Made by a program: the position numbers and the translations under genes. The notes under the pieces are model-generated. The model made no database searches and had not been told where the DNA came from. It was given only the letters and a program-made list of their open reading frames with translations. DNA of 64,000 nt. Source: Taudactylus pleione. Its lineage: Eukaryota; Chordata; Amphibia; Anura; Myobatrachidae. Below are positions 54,696 to 64,000 of the stretch, piece by piece. The stretch's first letter is position 1; each line of letters opens with the position of its first letter. The stretch lies in contig JAUIMM010000016.1 of NCBI GenBank assembly GCA_031769625.1, forward strand, positions 16,817,001-16,881,000, given 5' to 3'.

Positions 54696-57660
54696 CATGA
54701 ATGTCCCCCACCTCCAGCGGTCTATACCGAATAAATTTGATGGCAATTTTCTAATTGGGATTCCTCCCCGTTCTAATTCCTCTAATGGGACTCTGGCTTC
54801 TCTGTCTCCATCTACACCTCTTCACAAGGGCTTTCCATGGAGAATTTCTTAGTAAACACACGAAGATCATGACCTCCTCTGGGAATCCTAGGACTCACAG
54901 TATACAGAATCCTGACCAATTAAATCTTCTTCATCAAAAGTTGATACAGTTACAAGGACTTTTGACCAGTATACTTTCTGTGATACCCGAAATCCTCAGG
55001 AGCATTACAGAATCAGTTAGACTTGCTTTGTCATACCCAGTGACCAAAACTTTTCTGAGTTAGGCCCATTCAGAACAAGTATTTCTTCTCCCTTGCTGAG
55101 AAAAGATAGATACCGGAGTTACCCGCACCCCATGCTCTCTGAGGCTGAATGCCAGCATTGCAAGGAATTATATCTCTGTCTCTACTGTGGGAATTCAGAC
55201 CACTTCATTAAAGACTGTTTCCTTTGCAAATCAAGCAGCGATGACAAGTGTCAGCATCACAGTGTCCGTGCCTTCACTTCTTCCCATCAACCATCTGCAG
55301 TTCCAGTTTCTGTCTGCCATGCAAAAGAAGGGTCATGTTTATGATTGGGGCCCCGTAACAAGATGTTCCTACTCTAGATTTGGGAACCAAGGGAGAATGT
55401 CCAAACCTCTCATAGCCAGAGAGACACTTGATTTGCCCATCTCAGGAGAGGCATCTGATTTGCCTACCTCAGGAGGGCTCTCCTCTGCCTGTTCTGGTCC
55501 TAGCCTGGATTCTGCTTGTCCCAGTAAAGGACTTCTGCCTGATTGTCCCAGTAAAGGACTTCCACCTGCTTGTCTCAGTATAGGACTCCAGTCTGCAGCC
55601 CCAGGAGGGGCATCTATTTTGTTAGCCTTGGAAGAGGAATCTGATGTTGTTATCCCAGTTGGGTTATCCAATGCTCTAGCTCCAGAAGAGGCATCCAAGC
55701 CTTTAGCTGCAGGAGGAAAATGTGATCTGCCAACCCCAGGAGGGGCATCTGTGTGGCCAACCAGAGGAGGGTTATCTGAGTTCTCAGCCCCATTTAGGGG
55801 TTTTCAGTACCAAGATTCCAGGTGGGATTCATAGTGCCATGGAGGCAGTCATGAACTTCTGTCAGCCACTTCCTGAGAGTACCACCATCTTGACTACCAG
55901 CATGGTTCTGGTCCAAGAAGGGCCATCTAAACATATGGATTTTGCCTACTTCAGTTCTAGCCAGATTCTGCTTCCTTTGGTCCCTGCCGATTCAAGTTCA
56001 CCCGGGCTCAATCCGGTTACACCCATATGTCCGGTTCAGTCTCCTTCGGTTCCAGCCAACTCAAGTTCCTCTGGACCCAATCTGGTTCCATCCATATGTC
56101 CAGATCAGCCTCCTTCGATTTCTACTGATTCAAGTTCCCCTTGCCTCCATCCAGTTCCAGCCATCAGTTTGAGGTTACCTCCAGTCCTAGCCAGTCCAAG
56201 AAACACTGATTCTGATTTGCTTCAGTCCTGTTCGGCTCCTACCCTTTCAAATGTCTCCTTACCCAATTTGGTCTCATCCATTGGTCTGAGTAACACAGAA
56301 AGGGCATCTAAGTCTTCAACTTCCAGAGAAAATTTTAACCTGCTAACCCCAGAGGGGATCTCCAGAGCCTCAGCCTCAGGAAGTGCCTACAGTACCACAG
56401 ATTCAGATATCGACTCCTGTCAATCATCTCCTGAGAATATCATTACAGTTGATGACAGTCTGAGTACCATCTTTTTGAATCCTTCTTTGGATTCTACCCA
56501 ATCTGGTTCCAGAGAAATTTAGCTTCTTTCAGTTCCAACAGCTCCAACTGTTCCCAGACTCAATCTGACTCCACCAGCTACTTCAAGTGTTTCATTAGTT
56601 GTAACTGGTTCCAGTTCCTCTGGATCCTATCCAGTCACATCTGTTGGTTTGAGTAAAGGACATCACTCAGTTTCAGACACTACATCTACTCACCAGTCTG
56701 AGGTTCCACAAGATTATTCTATTCCTGCTCCTAAGTGTGCTTCACAAGCTTCAATCACCCAGAACTTATCTGGTGTTCCAGCACCTACAGTATTTACTTC
56801 GATGGAGATTTGGCACAATGTCACTCATTAGTTAATCAATACCTTACCATCATGGAGTCTGATGTATCATCTGGTATCACTCCTACCAACGTATTTTCTT
56901 GTCCTTCACAGGTGAAGCTTTAGAATGGGCTAATTCGCTTATTGAGTCCAGTGATCCAATGCTCCAAGATTTACTGTCTTTCAGTGATGCCATAATAAAA
57001 ATTTATTTCAGAGACTTTGAAACCAAATTCTTCTAAAAACACCTCCTCTAAGAAAGTTTCCAGTTCTGTGCCTTCCAACAATCATTCTACATGTTCTACA
57101 AAAAATTCATCTATTGCTCAGTCCTCCACTCCACTGAAGTCTGAGCAAAATCAAGCATTAAAGAGCCAACATACTAAAGACTTCTAAACCTCGAAGAAAA
57201 GCAGCACTTTTGGATCTGCATCCATGGACTTGAGATGCGGGTATATTTCTCTCTCTTCTTCATACAGTGATTCCTCCAAGTATTCTGGTCCACAGATTTT
57301 ATCATCTACTCATTCCTCTGGTCCTTCAAGTCTTACAATTTGTGTGGGATCCTCTGCTTCATGCTATTACAGTGAACCTCTGGAATACTCCCATCCAAAG
57401 AAGAAGGATTCAATTCGGATTCTAGACTTCAACTCTGACTCTGATTTTGATTCTGATCATAATGCTATTCTCTTCCTTGGAGGTCCCATGTTCTCAAATA
57501 AGGTTTTTTCTCAGACAGAGACTCCACATCCTTTGGTTGGTTTAAGAAGTTCTCGTAGGAAGAAGAGGAATCGTCAAAGATCTTTTGGAGTTATTTTGTT
57601 TGAAAATTCTTCTTCAAATTTTTTCCCAAGATCCAATTTGGGTGTTCAGAGTCCACCCAT
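54696..57660 (+). pseudogene. gag-like region with zinc knuckle and Ser/Pro repeats
   Basis: A SIPNKFDGNFL motif near 54725 resembles the start of a Gypsy-type gag capsid region. A CCHC zinc knuckle at 55177-55218 reads CLYCGNSDHFIKDC, with the right CX2CX4HX4C spacing. Next comes a long Ser/Pro-rich stretch (55400-56520) made of repeated modules such as SSPGLNPV, SSSGPNLVPSI and PSKGL. Only after it, at about 56911-57015, does a capsid-like fragment (GEALEWANSLIESSD) appear. Normal gag order is capsid then zinc knuckle, so this layout suggests duplication or internal shuffling. The terminal part (57224-57660) is Ser-rich and then basic (SRRKKRNRQR). Several frameshifts and stops interrupt it. 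Confidence 0.65.
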
Positions 57661-57674
57661 AAAAAGGGGAGTAT
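57661..57674 (+). promoter_or_regulatory. Polypurine tract
   Basis: AAAAAGGGGAGTAT directly precedes the 3' LTR, the position of the plus-strand primer in LTR elements. Confidence 0.65.
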
Positions 57675-58576
57675 TGTTACGATCCTGACTCATTTCCTTC
57701 ATAACTTACTGATATGTCCCGTGACTTACCTCTGCTACCTGCTCTACAGGTCAGAGTATCCAGATTACCTTTAGCATCTTTGTATTGCTAGCTCCTGGAT
57801 TCCTTTCTGGACTGATTGCATACATGTGAGTCTCTCTGTGAGAGCTACAGATTACTGACTACAAACAGACTTTTGCAATTCAGCTAATGTGTTGAATATG
57901 GACTGTAGGATTATGTGGATGTACTGCTTCCATTTCTCTTGTGCTGACCATTCTCTCTGCATAGCTCCAGTGTGTAGCATTGTCTTATCTGAGGTGCCAG
58001 TGTCCAGCGTTCTCCATGTGCTTAGGAGACTGGACACCACCATGACACTTTCGCTCAGCTGACCGCTGATCCTCCAGTCTCTGTCTCATGATTCCATGCA
58101 CCACTCAGCGCTGGTTCCCTCTCCTCCAATCATGTTCACTACAGCAGACACCTGATCCTGTTAGCCAATTAGGACAAGCCAGCGGGATATAAGGAATCCA
58201 CTGACTAGCAGTCAGTGCCTTGGACAACACGTCTCACTCCAGTTCTACGAATCTAGGCTCCAGACTCCAGACTCCTGCCACCATATTACCCAACATCGGT
58301 CACTACCAATATTCTCCAGTGTTTCCAGCTTGGTCACTACCGATATTTTCCAGTGTTCCCAGCATCGGTCAGTACTTATATTCTCCAGTGTTTCCAGCAT
58401 CGGTCCCTATTCGATACTATCCAATACCTGAGCCTATACCTTTCACCATCGGTCACTATCCGATACCTGAGCTTATTCCTTTAGTTCTGTCAAGCCTGCT
58501 AATCTCCAGATCCCGAGTTTCTCCACTGAGCCACCAGCATCACAGTTAGGAACACGAAAACACCACAGTCCTGACA
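57675..58576 (+). repeat. 3' LTR, about 900 bp
   Basis: It begins TGTTACGATCCTGACTC and ends ACCACAGTCCTGACA. It contains the CCAAT and TATA block near 58163-58192 and an internal minisatellite near its 3' end. It retains about 165 bp (57760-57900) that are missing from the 5' LTR. Confidence 0.8.
58285..58480. repeat. Minisatellite inside the 3' LTR
   Basis: Repeats of CATCGGTCACTACCGATATT and CTCCAGTGTTTCCAG, about 40 bp, four to five copies. The style resembles the CATCGGTTCCAACC array at 7683. Confidence 0.75.
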
Positions 58577-59974
58577 CAGTGGCTTATTTGCTGCTGTGAG
58601 TGAGAAGAAATGGAGGAGAAACAACCTCCTGAAGAAAGAAGATACAAGATGCCAGAAGCAAGAGAAGAAGTCTTGGCAGCAAGGGTACTAATAATATAAC
58701 CTTTAATTAAAGTATATGAGAAATTAGTCCCACTTACATATAATTTCTCGCACTAATAGGCAATTGTTTATATGATTCGGTGATAAGTAGAGAGAACTGC
58801 AACACAACCTTAATGTATAATAATCCAATTTAATAATAAAAAACATGTTACTATAAACACAATATAAAAATATTAAAATTTCATATATATTGGCAACAGA
58901 TAAACAATCTCACTTACATTCCATATAAAAATACCTGAATTATAATAAAATCATTGGGGAAACTGGATTAATACTCTTAATTGCATATATCAACCTGTTT
59001 TAGATTGTTTAGTTCACTGAAGAGGTATCTGTATCCTAACAGCACGATAAAATCCTCATTGTCGGATATAATTTCACAGGTTTTTTACATGACATCCAAG
59101 GTGTCTTTAACTGAAGAACGAGGTGGCTGCACACCACCTCCTTTTGGATTTAAAGCTGCAAACACACTTAATAATTTACAATCGCTGTAATACGGATGTG
59201 TGTAGTATGCAGCTATACTGTATATCCAGATGTAAAAACATATGATCCAAAATGTTTAAAATACAAACATATAGTTTACAGCTGTTAGTAACTGAACCTG
59301 AACTTTCTCAGTACAAATAAGCCCTCTCCTGGATGCAGGCGACAGAGAGAGTGCTGAAAAATGTGTTTTTCCCTAGTGCAATTTAATAATGTAGGGAAAC
59401 AGCAGATCTCCAGTCATGCACCAATATAATGGGAGCAAATCGTGTGCAGCTATATACTGTATAAAGTTCACGTCTGGCAGTCTATTTGTAAGTCACGGCT
59501 CCAAATATTTTGCAACTAAAAAAATAGAGATGAGGAGCTTGGTTTTCCTGGAAACTGAACACATCCGAACTTGGAGGTTCTGAATCAAACCGAGGCATGC
59601 CATATGTCTCTGCAAGTAGGCCTTATCCCTTCATCTTTAGCTGACTCTATATCAGCAATCTCCATGTAGTGGTCATGAGGCACCACGGAATATGCAGAGC
59701 CACTGGCATCATAAATATTAAAAAACCCTGTGGACCACATGCACAGAAATCTAACAACATAGAAGAAGAACAGTACTCAGCGAATTAAACTGTTTTTTAC
59801 TTTTGATACAGTAATTGATATGAAGCTTATCTGTTTTCCTGACCTTAGAGTTTCCCCAATTCACTCCTACAGGGTGCTAATCTAGGTACCCTTAGGCAGT
59901 AGTATGAAGTTGTTACTCTGCAACTAAAATACTCTTTTAGAAAAGCTTTCTAATAGATTTTCGCTGTGAACATG
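58577..59974. other. AT-rich DNA without recognisable features
   Basis: No gene, array or terminal repeat identified. Confidence 0.45.
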
Positions 59975-60833
59975 GCTGTGGGTGTTCAAATCCATTCAGC
60001 CACAAGAGCATTAGTGAGGTTGGGCACTAATGTTAGGTGTTATGGCCCGGCTCACAGTTGGTGTTCCAATAAATCCCAAAGGTATTTGATGGGGTTAAGG
60101 TCAGGGCTCTGTGCAGGCCAGTCATGTTCTTCCATACCTAATTAGGCACACCATTTATTGAAAGACGCACTTTGTACATGGGGACTTTGTTATGTTAAAA
60201 CAGGAGAGGGCAGTGACATCACAAGGGGGATGCGGAAGGTGCGGGCCACACCCAGGTGTCATCCACTGAGGGGTGACACCAAGGTGCAGGCTCCACATCA
60301 GTGACAGGAGCCGGGTGCTGCACTGTAGCATTAAGTGCATTAAGTATTAAGTGCAGCACTCGGCTCCTGTCACAGTGAGGGAGCCGATACTGCCCGCACC
60401 CCCCACCATCTCATTGATAACTACGTGCCGGGGTTCGGGCCGCGAGGCCATGCCCACTTCCCCAAGGCCACACCCCCTTTTTGGTGGCGCACATGGCTTT
60501 CCTCCCCGCACCGGGGGTCACCGCGGGGAGGGACGCCACTGGGAGAGGATTTTTTCTAAACTGTTCCACAAACTTGGAAACACATAATTTACTAAATGCC
60601 ATTGTACAGTATGTTGTAACATTCTGATTTCCCTTCACTGGAAATAAGGGGCTAGGCAAAACCCCTTGCCTAACTAGGAACTAGGAAAATAGTTCCAGAC
60701 CAATATATATCACCCCGACCAAACTTTACAGTTGGCAGTATGTATTTGGTCAGGAAGCCTTCTCCTGGTATCTACCAAAGCTAGAATCATCCATTACACC
60801 ATGCTTTACACCACTCCAGAGGTTGTTCAGTAT
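59975..60833 (-). pseudogene. Tc1/mariner transposase relic, second family
   Basis: Read on the minus strand. The segment near 60140-60070 translates in pieces to WPAQSPDLNP followed by KYLWD, the region around the catalytic Glu of Tc1-like enzymes (the usual IEH is changed to IKY). Upstream sequence near 60700-60550 resembles the central catalytic core in pieces only. Many stops and frameshifts are present and both terminal repeats are lost. A non-autonomous hAT insertion (60211-60541) splits it. This relic is far more decayed than the element at 12325-13973 and belongs to a different Tc1 family. Confidence 0.65.
60211..60541. mobile_element. Non-autonomous hAT, 331 bp
   Basis: It starts CAGTGACATCACAAG and ends GAGGGACGCCACTG. 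The flanks are GGAGAGGG and GGAGAGGA, an 8-bp duplication with one mismatch. It is GC-rich with no frame. Confidence 0.75.
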
Positions 60834-60861
60834 TTCTCATGGTAATAAGAGGCTTTGTAAT

Positions 60862-61088
60862 AATAATAATATAATAATTTTATTTATATAGCGCTTTTCT
60901 CCCTTAGGAATCAAAGTCACTTTACAGACATCAGAAAATAAGGTACATTGTACAAGGATTTGGTGTTGCAAATAAATAGAAAACCTCACCAAGATAATTA
61001 AAATCAACCAAAACCTAGAGAGCACAATAAGCATATTGCAGGTTTGGTGCAGACACTTTGGGAAATAACTTCCATGGGTTATATATTC
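60862..61088 (-). mobile_element. LINE 3' tail (minus strand)
   Basis: The plus strand shows AATAATAATAATATAATAATT, then TTTATTTATATAGCGCTTTTC, followed by AGGAATCAAAGTCACTTTAC. This is the usual GCGCTATATAAATAAA plus ATT-repeat 3' end of a LINE on the other strand. No reverse transcriptase remains. Confidence 0.55.
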
Positions 61089-61684
61089 CACCCACAAAGG
61101 TATCAAATGAGGCAGCCGTCTTGGGCGCACTACGTAGGATTACCCTGGGTGGAATAGGTTACGTCTAGAAGAGGTGACACAAAATGGGTGGTTGCAGCGT
61201 CCTGATGCTAGGAGTAGGGTCCCACCATAATAGTCAGGTCCATGTATTTTTAGTAGTCAGCTACTCAGTCGTGGGAACCAAATCTATGAAGCTTTTAATG
61301 ATCAATTATTGGGCTGACGCAATTTAGAACTCAGTAGTGAGCGTTGCAACTGGGTACATGCAATTTTTCTACTTATTTAACCACTCTAAATATCCTATGC
61401 ACATGTATGTTTATTAGCAGTTCATTACAGTAACCCATAATAGATAAAATGCACCCCCCAAATAGTGTTCCTAAATGTAAGTGTTTGACAAGCTATTTAT
61501 CTTAACCTACTCCCAAAATTGTGTACCTACTTAGATTGCATATTAAAAAATACTCCTTATCAAAAATATATACCATAAGATGTATCTGTTAAAATAAAAA
61601 AAGACACAAATGTGTTTAACTGGATAGTTTACTAACTCAAGAATAATTTCAACAAAATAAACAAAAGAAAACAATAAAGCAGAA
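61089..61684. other. No recognisable feature
   Basis: AT-rich sequence with no frame or repeat that I can support. Confidence 0.45.
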
Positions 61685-62038
61685 TTTATTGTACAATAAG
61701 GAAATTACTGAGAGGCTGAAGGGCTTCATCCTCTCCCTTTTGATGCCCCCCCCCTGCTTACGTACACTACGCCTTGGGGGGGGGTCACTGGTGATGCAGC
61801 ATGCGGGCTGGTCTGGAGAGAGCTAGCTGGCTGTGGATGTTGAAGGCCCTTCCCACAGACTCCATCGGGCTGCCAGCTCTCTCTGCAGGGCCACAAAAGC
61901 CTATGTTTGCTCCTCCCGATTTGCCTACAGCTGATCGCGGGCCACCTGCGACCAGAACCATGTGACCTGGTTTTGGTCACAGGTAGCCTGTGTTAAATCT
62001 TGCAGGTGACTGTTAATTTCACAAGCCATCTGGGTGCA

Positions 62039-62075
62039 GGTGCCCTGTGCCACCACGGCGGTGGCACAGGGCACC
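62039..62075. repeat. Perfect 16-bp hairpin
   Basis: GGTGCCCTGTGCCACC (62039-62054) and its exact complement (62060-62075) with a 5-nt loop. It lies inside the decayed last part of the minus-strand gene. Confidence 0.8.
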
Positions 62076-62646
62076 TCAGCTGCCACCACAGGTGCTCCAT
62101 AAGTGTATTTTGCCCGGTCATAAAGTACAGCTGGTGTTCACAAACCCTGTGGAGGGAGAGGCTTAGCTCCCCACACTGGGAACACTGTCCTGTGGGGTGG
62201 CCAGTGGTGTCTGCGGCTGCTGTGGTGGTGGTACATGGAGCGTTGGCTTCACATGAGTCAGGATAATGGTTTCATCTTTCTCTTGCTCCTCCCCTGACGA
62301 ATAAGCCATCAGCACTGGAGGTGGCCAGACCGGAGGTGCTGGTGGTGAGGGGAGCAGCAGTGCTGACAGCACATGTGAAGGACCTTTCAGAAATAATTTG
62401 GGACTACTAATGTAGTACATATTAAATACAACCATGCTAGCTGACACTTACAGTGCATTATGTCAAATTTGTATGGAAAGGAAGGTAACGGGTTTTATGT
62501 GTGTACATTTGCCAAAGAGCCACAATTATTAAGTATCCATTTTGCATGGAAATTTACCATTCTGAAAATCCAAAATGCATTTAGTGAAACTATAACTTTT
62601 GACAAAGACTTCGCACAGGGAAGCTCATAATGCGCATATGCACAGT

Positions 62647-62978
62647 GGGCCTTATTCAGCAGTGTACGCTAATGCACTGCTGAATGCAGATTCCTGGTTG
62701 GTGGGAATCTGCGCAGGTGCCTTATGCGTACTGTACATGTGCAGTATGGGTCCTGCAGGATCACACGCACAGCGGCAGTAGACTATCCCGTTACGGAGGA
62801 GGGAAGAAACCAGGATCTCCGTCAGCTGACGGAGATTTCCTAGCCTCTTCCTCTCATCTGCGGCGGCTGGCTTGCATGCCCCCCTGGGTACAACACAGCT
62901 CAGATAAGTAATGCATGTAGGGGGCGTGAAGCCTCCTGTTGCATTACTATAGTTGCAAGGACGGAATGAATCAGGCCC
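62647..62978. mobile_element. Harbinger-type MITE in an intron-like region
   Basis: It starts GGGCCTTATTCAGCAG and ends GGAATGAATCAGGCCC. The interior includes an inverted CTCCGTCAGCTGACGGAG palindrome. The 3-bp flanks (AGT, ATA) do not match, so the duplication is lost or the ends are shifted. Confidence 0.6.
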
Positions 62979-64000
62979 ATAGTGGGCAAATTTTAGTCCA
63001 CATGCAAATAATGTGGACTGAGATCTGTGTAGTGGTATTTCAATTTTGATAGGATACTGTAAATAAATCTCAAACATTGTGGCATAACTACATAGTAACC
63101 AAATCTACAACTATCCAAAAAATACACTTGAAACCTAAGTTAATGACATGAACTGCTTGATACATAGGCCCCTATGTGACATTACAGTTAGCTTACATAC
63201 GCCTGCACAACCATGTCAATGTGTATAATGTGTGTGGGTTTTTTTTTAATAACACTTAACAGCCTCCTCTGTGTCTGCCCTTTGACGCCACCTGTTCTTT
63301 TGAGCCGTCTGCCGTGGCGCATCAACTGAGTAAAATAAAACAAATACATATGTAGTGAGGTGTAAATTTATTTTTAAACAAAAAACATTAACAAAAATGC
63401 AATCCACAGTAAAAAAATAAAAATAAAATAAAGTCCTTGCCAACACAAATACTGATTGCTGGATTGCACTGCGCACATTGCACATATTACCAAATGGCCT
63501 ATACTTACTTCACAATGTTACACAGTCATACGTTACAAAACATAACATTTACATTATTTACATACAAACTTTATACCTCTTTACGGATAGTGGAACATTA
63601 TAATTCAACGTAAAATTGTATATGCTTTTTTTTTTAATTAAATAAATAAGACTACTTTTACAATATTTTAAACACCATCACTTTTTATAAATCATCTAGA
63701 AAATATAATAAGTAAGATTAATTATGGGTAAAATATAATTTGGTCCGTAAAGAGATTTGTAAATACAGAGTTGACAATCATTTACATTGTTACATAAGGG
63801 GTATATAAGGTGTTTACTTACTAGGACAATGTGGGGACGCTGGACGGTCCGTGTTCACCACATGGATCCCAGGAAGCACCACTGGAGGAATGATTTGCTT
63901 GAGCTCTTTCTCAACTCTGTGTACTGGATCGGTGCAGCGCAGGGGTGTTTCTAGAGAGGAGGGAGCCCGTGTGCAGTCTCCGACACGGCCCCCTCCTCTC

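Larger units (their letters stand above)
53978..58576 (+). mobile_element. Gypsy-like LTR retrotransposon, decayed, no visible pol
   Basis: Two direct LTRs (53978-about 54690 and 57675-58576) enclose about 3 kb of gag-derived sequence. Both LTRs begin TGTYAYGATCCTGACTCATT. A purine tract precedes the 3' LTR. I see no protease, reverse transcriptase, RNase H or integrase motifs. It was therefore mobilised in trans, or has lost pol by deletion. It is not an infectious virus: no envelope frame is visible. A clear 5-bp target duplication is not found. Confidence 0.75.
61685..64000 (-). pseudogene. Possible Harbinger-associated accessory protein, 3' exons
   Basis: Minus-strand exons read in from beyond the window. 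The first (64000-63822) is fully open, with TDPVHRVEKELKQIIPP and GIHVVNTDRPASP, and ends at a good donor (GTAAGT, 63821-63816). Two acceptors follow in the same phase. One (63327-63326) leads to a short exon ending at a stop at 63246. The other (62364-62363) leads to a Pro-rich exon (SPPAPPVWPPPVLMAYSSGEEQEKD) ending at 62163. Further downstream 62150-61730 resembles a coiled-coil tail (FVALQRELAARW) but has stops. An AATAAA lies at 61690-61685. Pro-rich regions and a C-terminal coiled coil are typical of the Myb/SANT-like partner that helps the PIF/Harbinger transposase enter the nucleus and bind DNA. The Myb domain itself would lie outside the window, so the assignment is tentative. Confidence 0.4.

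Noticed and set aside
53978..58576. An endogenous retrovirus with envelope
   Set aside because: No envelope, pol or protease motifs are visible. The gag-like zinc knuckle and LTRs fit a Gypsy-like retrotransposon.

Overview
This window looks like vertebrate intergenic DNA from a large, transposon-rich genome. An amphibian (frog or toad) is my best guess. The guess rests on the mix of elements: ZBED-type hAT transposons, Tc1/mariner, PIF/Harbinger, L2-type LINE 3' ends, a tRNA-derived SINE, a Ty3/Gypsy-like LTR element and very many minisatellites. I see no intact host gene. Almost everything recognisable is mobile DNA, usually inserted into older mobile DNA.

Layout: 1-8155 is an old LTR-like minisatellite sequence split first by a Harbinger-type MITE (443-1041, TAA duplication) and then by a 6.5-kb hAT element, hAT-A (1150-7682, duplication GTTCCAAC). 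hAT-A carries a broken BED-finger transposase and a 1.8-kb minisatellite. 8.2-12.2 kb holds small non-autonomous elements, two of them with TTAGGG-like internal repeats. 12325-13973 is a Tc1 element with 220-bp terminal repeats. 14059-16360 is hAT-D, a deleted relative of hAT-C. 16.4-26.3 kb is dominated by minisatellites, MITEs and two long inverted-repeat pairs, plus a promoter-like cluster (25909-25978, minus strand) upstream of a repeat-rich reading frame. 28.06-30.35 kb is two abutting minisatellites.

The most complex part is 31.7-51.8 kb. Unnesting the insertions reveals an outer palindrome (arms about 0.85 kb) and an inner long-TIR element (arms about 260 bp). These are interrupted by hAT-B (31899-39056), two 1.2-1.3-kb non-autonomous hATs with exact 8-bp duplications, a SINE, two LINE tails, and hAT-C (46158-50531) inserted into the very end of a small hAT (hAT-E) that sits at the palindrome centre. 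Because one palindrome arm keeps the empty site for several insertions in the other arm, order of events can be read within the window.

53978-58576 is a decayed Gypsy-like LTR element without visible pol, with a gag-derived, Ser/Pro-rich region in an unusual order. 59975-60833 is a degenerate Tc1 transposase. 61685-64000 (minus) looks like the 3' exons of a Harbinger-associated accessory protein, with recognisable splice sites. Element boundaries given with target-site duplications are read base by base. Other boundaries are approximate, and family names come from recognised protein and terminal motifs, not from database searches.
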